From DASSFG01 sp035547915 (GTDB lineage: Bacteria > Planctomycetota > Planctomycetia > Pirellulales > JAICIG01): 64,000 bases of DNA. This document shows, in pieces, positions 8,004 to 15,888 of the stretch. Both the position numbers and the translations under genes were made by a program. Each line of letters begins with the position of its first letter. Position 1 is the stretch's first letter. The notes below the pieces were generated by a model. It was not told the origin of the DNA. It did not search any database and saw nothing but the letters and a program-made list of their open reading frames with translations. Location of the stretch: positions 1 to 64,000 of the forward strand of contig DASZTS010000116.1 in NCBI GenBank assembly GCA_035547915.1, written 5' to 3'.

Positions 8004-10763
8004 TCAGCGCCCCGGCGGCAAAAGCTGAAAATCGACACCCGCTTGCCGTCCCGAACTGTCGAGAGAGGGCGGCAGCAAGGGCTGCATGTCGAGACCCGTC
8101 CCGAAGTCATCGGCCGTCAGCGAACTGATCGGTCGGGATTGTGGTACTTGCCAGACGAGGGGGCCCGCGCGGGTGCCGGCCTTCTCGGCCGGCCAAAGTT
8201 CCGTCCACTCGCTGTAGCCCTTCGTTTCGGTGCCGCGCGACGAGCCCGCGCGCGCGATCGTCCAGAAGGTGCGGAATCCCAAGTAAACCGAATTTGTCGC
8301 TTCCCAGTGAAAGGTCGGTTGCACGGGGCCGGTACTCGGATGCGCGACGTGTTCCACCAAACTGGGATCGGGCTCGTCGGAAAGGACGACCGAGTTGTTC
8401 AGATGGACTTCGACTTCGGGGAGTCCGGGCCCAGCTTCGCTGGCAGCAATGCGGCAGAACCCGTGCCTGGCCAGTACGGTCACATGGTCAAGATCGACAC
8501 GCATCCGGCTGCCTTCGGTCGGCATTGCCGTGCCGCCCCCCACCGCGAAGAAGCGTTCGCTCAATGCCACCAAGCCGTTGGTGCACGAGAAGTTGACCAT
8601 CCGCAAATCACGGTTGACGACGAGGTCGGCCTCGCCGCGGGCCAGGCACTTGTTCAATGCAATCTGCACCGGAGACGCGGTGGGCATCCCCTGCGGCATC
8701 ATCGCCATCGGCTCGCCGGCACCACCGACCGTGAAGAAGGCCACCCGATCGTGATAAGTGCCACCACTGGCGGTGGTGTTGCGGATCGTCAGAAGGCATT
8801 GGTCGAGACGGACCCCGTCAGCCTGGTTGACCGTGAAGAGCGACCAGTTCTCCGAAGGTGCCGCGTGCGACAGATCGAGTTCGAGTTCGACGCCCGACAT
8901 CTTGAGGCTGCCCCCCGATACCGCCAACATGGTGCGATCGGTCGAGGCCGGATTCGTATCGTTGGGACTGAACACGACTGCCGGTTTGCGCCCGGTACCG
9001 GCGCGGATTTCGATACGCAGGTTGTGCAAGCTCAGGGCCGACCCTTCGCGCGGCCCATCGTAACGCAGTTCGATCACATCGCCGTCTTTGGCCACGGCGC
9101 AAGCCTCGGCGAGCGACGCGAATCGTCGCGGACCTCGGGCGCGATCGCCGACGACGAGCAGACCTTCCGGAATGGCTTCGGCCGTCGGGTCGTCTTCGCG
9201 CTTGTTCGCCGCGGCTTCGCGCGGCGCTTCGCTGGCGTCACGTGCGCTGCCGCTGGTCGACGGTCCGTCGCGACCCGCTACCGGAGGACTCGGCTCTGCC
9301 AGGTCTGCATCCGTCTGCGAAGATTCCGACCTCTCCGTTCTGGTTGACAAGGTTCCAACGGCCGTCCGGTTCGGGGCGATCATGCCGGCGGCTTCCGGCC
9401 CAAGGCCGTCACCGCCCGGTTTCTTGGCCGAACCCTCGCCCCGCTTCGGCGGAACCCGTTCGTCCTCTTCTTCGTCCGGAACGGCAGACTCCCTATCCGA
9501 GGTCGGCACCGCCATTCTCTTCGCGCTGCGCCGCTGCGCACGATCCTCCAGTCGACTCAAGACCGCCACGTCATCGGTCGGATCGATCCAGGGAAGCTGC
9601 CAATCGGCCACGACCGTGGCAGCCAGCAACAAAGACACCGGAATCATCCACGGCAGGTGCCGCATCAACGAGCGTGACCGACTGGCCGTCCGCGTGCCAG
9701 GGGCCCAGCCTGGGACTTCGACTCCCGGCAAAACACAACCCGTCTGCTCGGCCAGCACGAGCAAATCGGCGATGAAGGCCTCGGGTTGTTGATACCGGCG
9801 CAACGGATCCTTCGCCAGCATCTTGGCAACCAGCAAGGAGACGCCGGGCGGGAGCGACGGATCGATCTCGCGCGGATCGGGCGGCGCATCGCTGTTGTGT
9901 TGCAGCAGTTTTTGCAGCACCGTGCCGTCGGGAAACGGCGGCCGCCCGGTCAACATGTAATAAAGAGTGCACCCCAGGGAATAAATATCGCTGCGCACGT
10001 CGGCGCTACGAGGGTCTCGCGCCTGCTCCGGCGAGATGTAGTCGAACGTGCCGAGCGTCACGCCGCTGGCGGTCAAATCGGCGCCATCGGATTTCGGCTG
10101 ATGCAGCCGGGCCAGTCCCATGTCGACCAGCTTGGCGCGGCCGCTGGCTGTGATGATCAGGTTCGACGGCTTGATGTCGCGGTGTACCACGTCGCGGCTG
10201 GCGGCGTGCGACAGGGCATGGGCGACCTGTAAGGAATAGCTCAACGCCTCGGGCAGCGGCAAGGGCCCGTTGCGTTCGACGAGATCACGCAGATTGGTGC
10301 CTTCGATGAACTCGAAGACGATGTAATTCAAGCCATGGTCTTCGCCTACATAATAGACGCGGGCGATGTTTTCGTGATCGAGGCGAGCGGCCGATTGGGC
10401 TTCGTTCTGAAAGCGACGCCGGGTTTCGTCATCGGCGCCTTGATCGCGAGACAGAACCTTGAGCGCGACCTCTCGGTTGAGCATGGTGTCGAGAGCGCGA
10501 AAGACCGCTCCCATGCCACCGCCGCCGACGTATTCCAACAATTGAAAATGGTTCAACCGTTCCCCGGCCAGTTGCCTGGCCAATTCGGCGTGGCCCAACG
10601 GGCGGGGTACGCCTCCGGGGGTGCCGGCTGGTCGTTGGGAGATGACCGTCGCTTGGTCGGGATCGCAGTTCGCGTCGACCGGCAGCGCCTGCGTGCGGCG
10701 TGATGACCCGTCACCGGAAATCGGTGCGATCGGGACTCGCTGGCTGGAACTCGCGCTGTTCAT
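8004..10763 (-). CDS. Transmembrane Ser/Thr kinase with predicted beta-helix-like extracytoplasmic domain
   Basis: A 919-residue receptor-like kinase. The kinase domain (about residues 75-345) has LEYVGGGGMGAVFRAL, EVALKVLSRD, HRDIKPSNLI, VDMGLARLH and YISPEQARDPRSADVRSDIY. A single membrane helix (LPWMIPVSLLLAATVVADW, around residue 390) is followed by a low-complexity Glu/Arg/Ser/Pro linker. About 380 residues then follow, with a pectin-lyase/parallel-beta-helix feel (GDVIELRYDGPREG, LRIEIRAGTGRKPAVVF, VNQADGVRLDQCLLTI, NLNNSVVL-like repeats). That outer part would sit outside the cytoplasmic membrane and could sense a ligand, possibly a polysaccharide; this is inference. The start ATG at 10763 gives a short acidic leader before the kinase. 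No operon partner: the next upstream gene is divergent. Confidence 0.88.
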   Translation of the reverse strand: MNSASSSQRVPIAPISGDGSSRRTQALPVDANCDPDQATVISQRPAGTPGGVPRPLGHAELARQLAGERLNHFQLLEYVGGGGMGAVFRALDTMLNREVALKVLSRDQGADDETRRRFQNEAQSAARLDHENIARVYYVGEDHGLNYIVFEFIEGTNLRDLVERNGPLPLPEALSYSLQVAHALSHAASRDVVHRDIKPSNLIITASGRAKLVDMGLARLHQPKSDGADLTASGVTLGTFDYISPEQARDPRSADVRSDIYSLGCTLYYMLTGRPPFPDGTVLQKLLQHNSDAPPDPREIDPSLPPGVSLLVAKMLAKDPLRRYQQPEAFIADLLVLAEQTGCVLPGVEVPGWAPGTRTASRSRSLMRHLPWMIPVSLLLAATVVADWQLPWIDPTDDVAVLSRLEDRAQRRSAKRMAVPTSDRESAVPDEEEDERVPPKRGEGSAKKPGGDGLGPEAAGMIAPNRTAVGTLSTRTERSESSQTDADLAEPSPPVAGRDGPSTSGSARDASEAPREAAANKREDDPTAEAIPEGLLVVGDRARGPRRFASLAEACAVAKDGDVIELRYDGPREGSALSLHNLRIEIRAGTGRKPAVVFSPNDTNPASTDRTMLAVSGGSLKMSGVELELDLSHAAPSENWSLFTVNQADGVRLDQCLLTIRNTTASGGTYHDRVAFFTVGGAGEPMAMMPQGMPTASPVQIALNKCLARGEADLVVNRDLRMVNFSCTNGLVALSERFFAVGGGTAMPTEGSRMRVDLDHVTVLARHGFCRIAASEAGPGLPEVEVHLNNSVVLSDEPDPSLVEHVAHPSTGPVQPTFHWEATNSVYLGFRTFWTIARAGSSRGTETKGYSEWTELWPAEKAGTRAGPLVWQVPQSRPISSLTADDFGTGLDMQPLLPPSLDSSGRQAGVDFQLLPPGR

Positions 10764-11369
10764 CCAATACGACGGTTCATGGCTGTGCCCGCACCTCCGC
10801 GGCTCACGACCGACCTCGTCATCGGCCGGACAGGCGCCGGCACGACAGGCCGACTGCCCTGAGGCGAACGCCTCGCTCTGTAAGAAAGGAATGACTGCCG
10901 CGGTTCAACAGTTACCTTATGGTATTTGCCCGGTTCCCGACGGTCAACCGCAGCGAGACATGGGCCAGCACACCTGCGACCGACGCTGCCATCACCTTCA
11001 TCCCCCTCTTTCTGACGAACCTACCGTCGCCCGCGCGGGACAGATCCCAGTTCATCGATAATTATGCCCAATTTGGCGGAAAATCGACCGAAGGATTGTC
11101 CTGCTAGCAGATGGACACTTGGGATATGTGAAAAACAGCACTGCCTGTTCTTTGGGCAAAGCGTCTCTGCGCAACAATTAGGCAGCCGTGCGTGCACGTT
11201 GAGCAGCGAATCGCCGTTGTTGTAAGTGCTAGCACGCCAATGCTATCTGTCTCGTGCTTGCCTCGCATTCAGAATTCGGCGACCCATCAAGGCGGGAGTC
11301 GAACGTTCGTCCGCTTCACGTGGGTCGTTTCCACCACATCACGGAAGTGCGAGCAAGGAGAACAGCGGG
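10764..11369. other. Intergenic region between kinase gene and RHH gene
   Basis: About 600 bp separating the divergent kinase gene and the ribbon-helix-helix gene. I see no protein family, RNA gene or repeat here. Only short, weakly supported open frames are present. It must contain promoters for both flanking genes, which I could not place confidently. Confidence 0.35.
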
Positions 11370-11792
11370 ATGTCGTCGAGCAACCTTGAAACGAACCGGA
11401 AGACCGTCCATATCGTGGCACAGGCCTTCTACAATCGCGGCCCCGACTGGGTCACCTTCTTCCGCGAAGTCTTGGGCGTCAATGGTATCGTCCGCACCGT
11501 CTTTGCCGAGCCAAAACTGCTTGCCGAATTCGAATCGACCCCGGAATATGCTGACATTCAGCTCATGCTGACCAAATTGCGCGAACAGGCCGATGTGTTG
11601 GCCCCCAAGGAAGCTACCAAAGTCATTACGGTCCGGCTGCCGCAGAGCCTCCACGACGCATTGACGGCCGAAGCCGAAGCCTACGGCACCAGTGTGAATA
11701 AGCTGTGCATTTCCAAGCTCACGCAAATCATCGACGAGGAGTTCATACCCAACGGTAAAGCGGCCGCCAATCGCGAGGCGGAGGGCCGATGA
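11370..11792 (+). CDS. Ribbon-helix-helix (HicB/CopG-like) protein
   Basis: A 140-residue protein starting at MSSSNLETNRK; AAGGAG at 11355-11360 supports this ATG over the longer open frame from 11226. The C-terminal part, TKVITVRLPQSLHDALTAEA followed by GTSVNKLCISKLTQII, is a classical ribbon-helix-helix DNA-binding unit: a short beta strand ending in RLP, then two helices. It is like the antitoxin-type C-terminus of HicB proteins. The N-terminal part (VAQAFYNRGPDWVTFFREVLG) is shared among planctomycete HicB-like proteins as far as I recall. No toxin gene is adjacent, so it is more likely a stand-alone regulator than half of a toxin-antitoxin pair. The converging neighbour begins 24 bp downstream. 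Confidence 0.65.
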   Translation: MSSSNLETNRKTVHIVAQAFYNRGPDWVTFFREVLGVNGIVRTVFAEPKLLAEFESTPEYADIQLMLTKLREQADVLAPKEATKVITVRLPQSLHDALTAEAEAYGTSVNKLCISKLTQIIDEEFIPNGKAAANREAEGR

Positions 11793-11815
11793 AAAAGGGC
11801 CGTGCCCGGACGACG

Positions 11816-13090
11816 CTACTCGCGGTCGCGCGTTTCGAGGGATGTGGTCTGAGCCGGCGCGGCCGGCGGCGCTTCGGCGGCTGCGGGCGCTGTTTCTGCC
11901 TTGCCGTCGATGGGAATGTGGGCGGTGACCTGAAGATTGATCAGGGCGCGGGTGGATGCGCTGGGCCGCAATAGGATCCGGGCTTCGACGACGCGCCGGT
12001 CGGTGCTCGCTGTGGGGTCGAGTCCCACAACTGAATTCTTGGCCACCATATTGCCGATGTAGGTCACCTTCCCGGAGAGCGGCGATGCCAGAGCCTTGCT
12101 ATCGACGCACGCTTCGGCGTCGACGCGGATGTGGCGAACGTCGTCTTCGTACACTTCGACCACCGCCACCATGCGGCTGATGTCGGCCATCTGTAGAATC
12201 GGCTGCTGCGTGAGCGTATCGCCATCGTTCAGAAAGATCCGGACGATCTCGCCGTCGCTGGGGGCCTTGAGCGTGGTAAGCTCCACTCGGCGCCGCGCCA
12301 ATTCGACTTGTTTCTCGAGCGAATCGATCAGTACCAGCGAAGGAATGCGGGCCCGATTGGCTTCCGCCGTTTTCCGCTTGGCACGGGCCTGACGATAAGC
12401 CAAATCTATCGATTCTTGCAATTTTTTCGATTCGTCGATGGCGGCTTCGAGCTCGTTGCGCGCCTTATTGGTCGCCAACTCCTGGTGCGCTAGCTGCTGG
12501 TCCGAGACGATGTGCTCGCCGGGCGCGGCGTTCTGCGAATGCCGCACGAGCTTGAGCCGCTCCAAGTCGTCCTGCGACGAACGGTATGCCGCCATCAGGC
12601 CGGCCACCTTCTTTTGATGCGCTTCTTGGTCGAGCTTTTGCAATTGCGCCTGCTCTTCAGCCAGATCGGCTTCTCCGAGGGCGGCGTCGGCATAAGCCTC
12701 TTCGGCGATTTTGCGTGCGCGGGCCTCGGCCAACTGCGTCTCGGCCAGTTCCAACTCTCCCTGGCGCAATGTGCGGCTTTCGAGTATCGCTAGCTCCTGG
12801 CCTTCGTGCACCTGCTCGCCGAGGTGCACTTTCAGATCGTCCAGGCGGTCGCCGGGCGTACCGTTTATGCTGATTACGCCGTTTTCCGGTTCCAGGCGGG
12901 CTAGCGCTGCCACGTTCGGCCCGGTGGAGGGGGCGCAAGCGCCGACGGATTCGGGCGTTTCGCGGCCGGTTTCGTGCGGTGCGATGGTCTTGGGAGAGGT
13001 GGGCTGTCCCCAGTCCTGTTGGCGCATGATCGCCCAGGTCGCCAATGAACTGGCGACCGCGGCCACGATCACGGTGAGCATCCACTTCAT
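11816..13090 (-). CDS. HlyD/DevB-like membrane fusion protein
   Basis: A 424-residue periplasmic adaptor. The start at MKWMLTVIVAAVASSLATW gives an N-terminal membrane anchor; a start 8 codons earlier is possible. A biotinyl/lipoyl-like half-motif (LKVHLGEQVHEGQELAILES) is followed by a long alpha-helical hairpin rich in Ala/Glu/Gln (about residues 90-250). The second lipoyl half and beta-barrel follow (LKAPSDGEIVRIFLNDGDTL, MVAVVEVYEDDVRHIRVDA, SGKVTYIGNMVAKNSVVGLD). This order is that of HlyD/DevB adaptors, which bridge an inner-membrane ABC exporter to an outer-membrane channel. No ABC permease or ATPase gene is adjacent, so its transport partner lies elsewhere. It is divergent from the UbiB-like gene, with 66 bp between the starts. 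Confidence 0.8.
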   Translation of the reverse strand: MKWMLTVIVAAVASSLATWAIMRQQDWGQPTSPKTIAPHETGRETPESVGACAPSTGPNVAALARLEPENGVISINGTPGDRLDDLKVHLGEQVHEGQELAILESRTLRQGELELAETQLAEARARKIAEEAYADAALGEADLAEEQAQLQKLDQEAHQKKVAGLMAAYRSSQDDLERLKLVRHSQNAAPGEHIVSDQQLAHQELATNKARNELEAAIDESKKLQESIDLAYRQARAKRKTAEANRARIPSLVLIDSLEKQVELARRRVELTTLKAPSDGEIVRIFLNDGDTLTQQPILQMADISRMVAVVEVYEDDVRHIRVDAEACVDSKALASPLSGKVTYIGNMVAKNSVVGLDPTASTDRRVVEARILLRPSASTRALINLQVTAHIPIDGKAETAPAAAEAPPAAPAQTTSLETRDRE

Positions 13091-13156
13091 AGTAAGGTCT
13101 TTCTGGGCAGGCAACTTTAGAATAGTCTAGGCAGGCGAGCAAACGGTCGCAAATTT

Positions 13157-14836
13157 ATGAGAATTAGCGCGATCCCCCAGCTTTATCGGAACGTCAACCG
13201 CTGGGGCGAAATTCTTTCGGTTTTGAGCAAATATGGCCTTGCCAACTGGGTCAGTCGTCTCGATTGGGAATTTGCCAAGCGATTTTTCAAAGATGCCGAC
13301 GGGGAGTTGTTGGCCCAGTATCGCCCCGAAGCGCGCATTCGCCTGGCGCTTACCGAGCTAGGGCCGACCTTCATCAAGCTAGGGCAGATCCTGAGCACCC
13401 GCGCCGACTTGGTGGGAGCCGAGTTGGCCAACGAATTGCGGCTCCTGCAAGAAGACGTCCGGGCCGACTCACCTGAGGTGGTGCGGGCCACCATCGAAGC
13501 CGAACTGGGGCGGAACATCGAGGCGCTCTTCGCCCAGTTCAGCGACGAGCCGATCGCGTCCGCCTCGATCGGCCAAGTCCATCTCGCCCGCCTGCGCGGC
13601 GGCGAGGAAGTTGTGGTCAAGGTGCAGCATGCCGGCATCGTCGAAAAGGTGAAAATCGACCTCGACATTCTCGTCGGGCTGGCCCAGATGGCCGAGATGG
13701 TGCCCGAGTTCGCCCCCTATCGTCCTCGTTCGGTCGTCGCGGAGTTCCAGCGCACGCTACGGCGCGAACTCGATTTCAGCCGCGAGGAACGTCACATGCG
13801 GCAATTCGCTGGCGATTTTGCCGACGATCCGACGGTCTGCATCCCTCACTCCTACCCCGATCTTTGCACCAACCGTGTCTTGACCATGGAGCGGCTCGTC
13901 GGCATCCGGTTGATGGAGCGCGAGAGGCTGATTTCGGCCGGTTACGATCTGGAACAGGTTGCGCGGCGCGGGGCCGACCTCTATTTGAAGATGATCTTTG
14001 TGCACGGCTGCTACCACGCCGACCCACATCCGGGGAACCTCGTCGTGTTGCCGGGCAATGTCATCGGGCTGTTGGATTTCGGGATGATCGGCCGCATCGA
14101 TGAACCGCTGCGCGAGAACATCGAAGAAATGTTCTCCGCCTTGGTCGAGCAAGACGCGGTGCACCTGACCTCGATCATCACGCGCATCGGTATGGTGCCG
14201 GCGCAATTGGACCAGGCGGCGCTGAGCGTCGACCTCTCTGACTTTGTGAGCCACTATGCCAATCAGCGGCTGGATGAGTTCGATCTGGGCGGGGCGCTGA
14301 ATGAAATGCTCGATATCATTCGCCGCTACCAGATTATGCTGCCCGAGCGGGTGGCGATGCTCGTCAAAGTCTTCGTCATGCTCGAGGGTACCAGCCGGCT
14401 GTTGTTGCCGAGTTTCAGCCTGATGGAGGTCGTGCGGCCCTACCAACGGCAACTCGTCTGGCGGCGGCTTTCGCCGGGGCGTCAAGCGCGGAAGCTTCGC
14501 CGGCTCTACTCGGAGGTGGAGCATCTGGTCGAGGTTCTGCCTCGCGGGCTCGTCGATATTCTGCACCAGGTGCAGACGGGGCGCTTCGACGTTCACCTCG
14601 ACCACCGCGGGTTGGAGCCTTCGGTCAATCGACTCGTGCTGGGCCTGCTGGCGAGCGCCCTCTTTTTGGGTTCTTCGATGCTTCTGGCCACCAAGGTACC
14701 ACCGCTGATTCCCTGGCCACGCCTGCTAGAAGATCTATCCTTGCTGGGTGTGGTCGGTTCGACGCTGAGTATTCTACTGGGACTGCGGCTCTGGCGGGCT
14801 ATCAACAAATCGGGGCACCTCGATCGTCGCAAATAG
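13157..14836 (+). CDS. UbiB/ABC1/AarF-family atypical kinase
   Basis: A 559-residue protein of the ABC1/ADCK/UbiB family, ATPases or atypical kinases linked to isoprenoid quinone synthesis. Family markers: the KxGQ-type motif in GPTFIKLGQILSTRADL, the Ala-rich loop PIASASIGQVHLARL that replaces the glycine loop, VVVKVQHAG (ATP lysine), the catalytic-loop equivalent YHADPHPGNLVV and LLDFGMIGRI (DFG). Two C-terminal hydrophobic helices (LVLGLLASALFLGSSMLLA and SLLGVVGSTLSILLGLRLW) anchor it in the membrane. Length and architecture are normal for the family. No quinone-biosynthesis gene is nearby, so a direct role in ubiquinone or menaquinone synthesis is inferred from family only. Confidence 0.9.
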   Translation: MRISAIPQLYRNVNRWGEILSVLSKYGLANWVSRLDWEFAKRFFKDADGELLAQYRPEARIRLALTELGPTFIKLGQILSTRADLVGAELANELRLLQEDVRADSPEVVRATIEAELGRNIEALFAQFSDEPIASASIGQVHLARLRGGEEVVVKVQHAGIVEKVKIDLDILVGLAQMAEMVPEFAPYRPRSVVAEFQRTLRRELDFSREERHMRQFAGDFADDPTVCIPHSYPDLCTNRVLTMERLVGIRLMERERLISAGYDLEQVARRGADLYLKMIFVHGCYHADPHPGNLVVLPGNVIGLLDFGMIGRIDEPLRENIEEMFSALVEQDAVHLTSIITRIGMVPAQLDQAALSVDLSDFVSHYANQRLDEFDLGGALNEMLDIIRRYQIMLPERVAMLVKVFVMLEGTSRLLLPSFSLMEVVRPYQRQLVWRRLSPGRQARKLRRLYSEVEHLVEVLPRGLVDILHQVQTGRFDVHLDHRGLEPSVNRLVLGLLASALFLGSSMLLATKVPPLIPWPRLLEDLSLLGVVGSTLSILLGLRLWRAINKSGHLDRRK

Positions 14837-14900
14837 GTCACTCGGCGCTGCGACAGCCTGTCGGTGTTACCCCTCCGGGCTCAAGGCAAAAATTCTGATT

Positions 14901-14930
14901 TTGCTATGGCAAACCGGCGCGGCTTATAGT
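14901..14930 (+). promoter_or_regulatory. Candidate sigma-70-type promoter of the RRM gene
   Basis: TTGCTA (14901-14906) and TATAGT (14925-14930) are separated by 18 bp, a reasonable vegetative-type promoter. Transcription would start near 14938 and leave a 5' leader of about 200 nt before the RRM gene. Long leaders are common for cold-responsive RNA-binding proteins; no leader secondary structure was verified. Confidence 0.35.
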
Positions 14931-15145
14931 ATAGAACTGCTATCGAAGGGTCCGTCCAACCCGCACAGGGGCGGCACATCCGCCGTGGGCCCAAGTCCAG
15001 AGCGAGCGATTGTCGAGCTTGCGGTCACCGGGCCGCGCTAGTCCACTTCTTTTTCGGTTATGCTCGCTTCCTTCCCCCAGCGTTTGTTCCGTGGATTCTG
15101 CCACGGTTTGCTGTTGTTTTGTATTCGTTTCTGAAGGGTCGTTCG

Positions 15146-15472
15146 ATGAAGATGTACGTAGGCAACCTGGCCTGGTCGGTCACCAACGCGGATCTGGAAG
15201 GGCTGTTCGCGGCCTATGGGCCGGTTCGCTCGGCCGAGGTGATCATGGATCGCGAGACCGGCCGCTCTCGGGGGTTCGGATTCGTCGAGATGGAAGGCCA
15301 GGATGCCGCTCAGCAGGCCATGCAGGCGTTGAACGGTGCCCCGTTTCAAGGCCGCAACCTGACGGTCAACGAGGCGCGCGAGCGCACGCCGCGTCCGGGA
15401 GGTGGTGGCGGCGGCGGCGGTGGTCGCGGCGGCTATCGTGGTGGCGGTGGCGGACGTTCGCGCGACTATTAA
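15146..15472 (+). CDS. Glycine-rich RRM RNA-binding protein
   Basis: A 108-residue protein with one RNA recognition motif: RNP2 is MYVGNLAW at the N-terminus and RNP1 is RSRGFGFVEM around residue 40. A tail rich in Gly and Arg follows (GGGGGGRGGYRGGGGG). The architecture equals the cyanobacterial and planctomycete Rbp proteins that bind single-stranded RNA, often induced by cold. I start at the ATG at 15146 because it opens directly into RNP2 and GAAGGG lies 8 bases upstream; the frame is open to 15119. Probably a general RNA chaperone in the cytoplasm. Monocistronic, with a possible promoter about 210 bp upstream. Confidence 0.9.
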   Translation: MKMYVGNLAWSVTNADLEGLFAAYGPVRSAEVIMDRETGRSRGFGFVEMEGQDAAQQAMQALNGAPFQGRNLTVNEARERTPRPGGGGGGGGGRGGYRGGGGGRSRDY

Positions 15473-15784
15473 TCGTGCGGTGTGGGCCGTTGGCATCTAC
15501 GCCGTCTGACGCACCCGCACGACCGCACCGGATAACAAAGTAGGCGGGCTCACGCTGGACCGGGACCGGCGCGGACCCGATCGATCGCCGAAGACGCGAA
15601 TACGAGCATCATTGCACACCGTCGCTCGTCGTGTGACGGGTTGTGGCGGGCGCTCTCGTTGCGGGCACATTGTGGCCCTCTATCGATCGAAGCAAGATTG
15701 TTGCACTCTGGTTGTTCGATGAACCAGAGATCGGATCCATAAGAGCACCAGTACAAAGATGAGGGCTCCTACCGTGGCCCTGGC
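15473..15784. other. Intergenic region downstream of RRM gene
   Basis: About 310 bp between the 3' end of the RRM gene and the first palindromic element. No gene, RNA or repeat recognised. Open frames here lack family features. Confidence 0.35.
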
Positions 15785-15888
15785 TTAGAGTAACCGACAA
15801 AACCGGGTCGAGCTTCACAAAATCGGCGTTTCACGGCCGATTTTTTGCCTGCGGCGCTCCGGCGTCCGGGTTTTGTCAGCCGCTCTTA
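15785..15888 (-). repeat. MITE-like palindromic element, copy 1
   Basis: Element proper 15788-15885 (98 bp), flanked by direct TTA repeats at 15785-15787 and 15886-15888. Its ends are inverted repeats (GAGTAACCGACAAAACC at one end; reverse complement of the other GAGCGGCTGACAAAACC). An internal palindrome AAAATCGGC ... GCCGATTTT can form a strong hairpin in either strand. The TTA at 15886-15888 is the TAA stop codon of the minus-strand gene next to it. In the convention used here (GAGCGGC end first) it is inverted. Confidence 0.9.

Noticed and set aside
11370..11792. HicAB toxin-antitoxin system
   Set aside because: Only the ribbon-helix-helix protein is present; no HicA-like gene is upstream or downstream.
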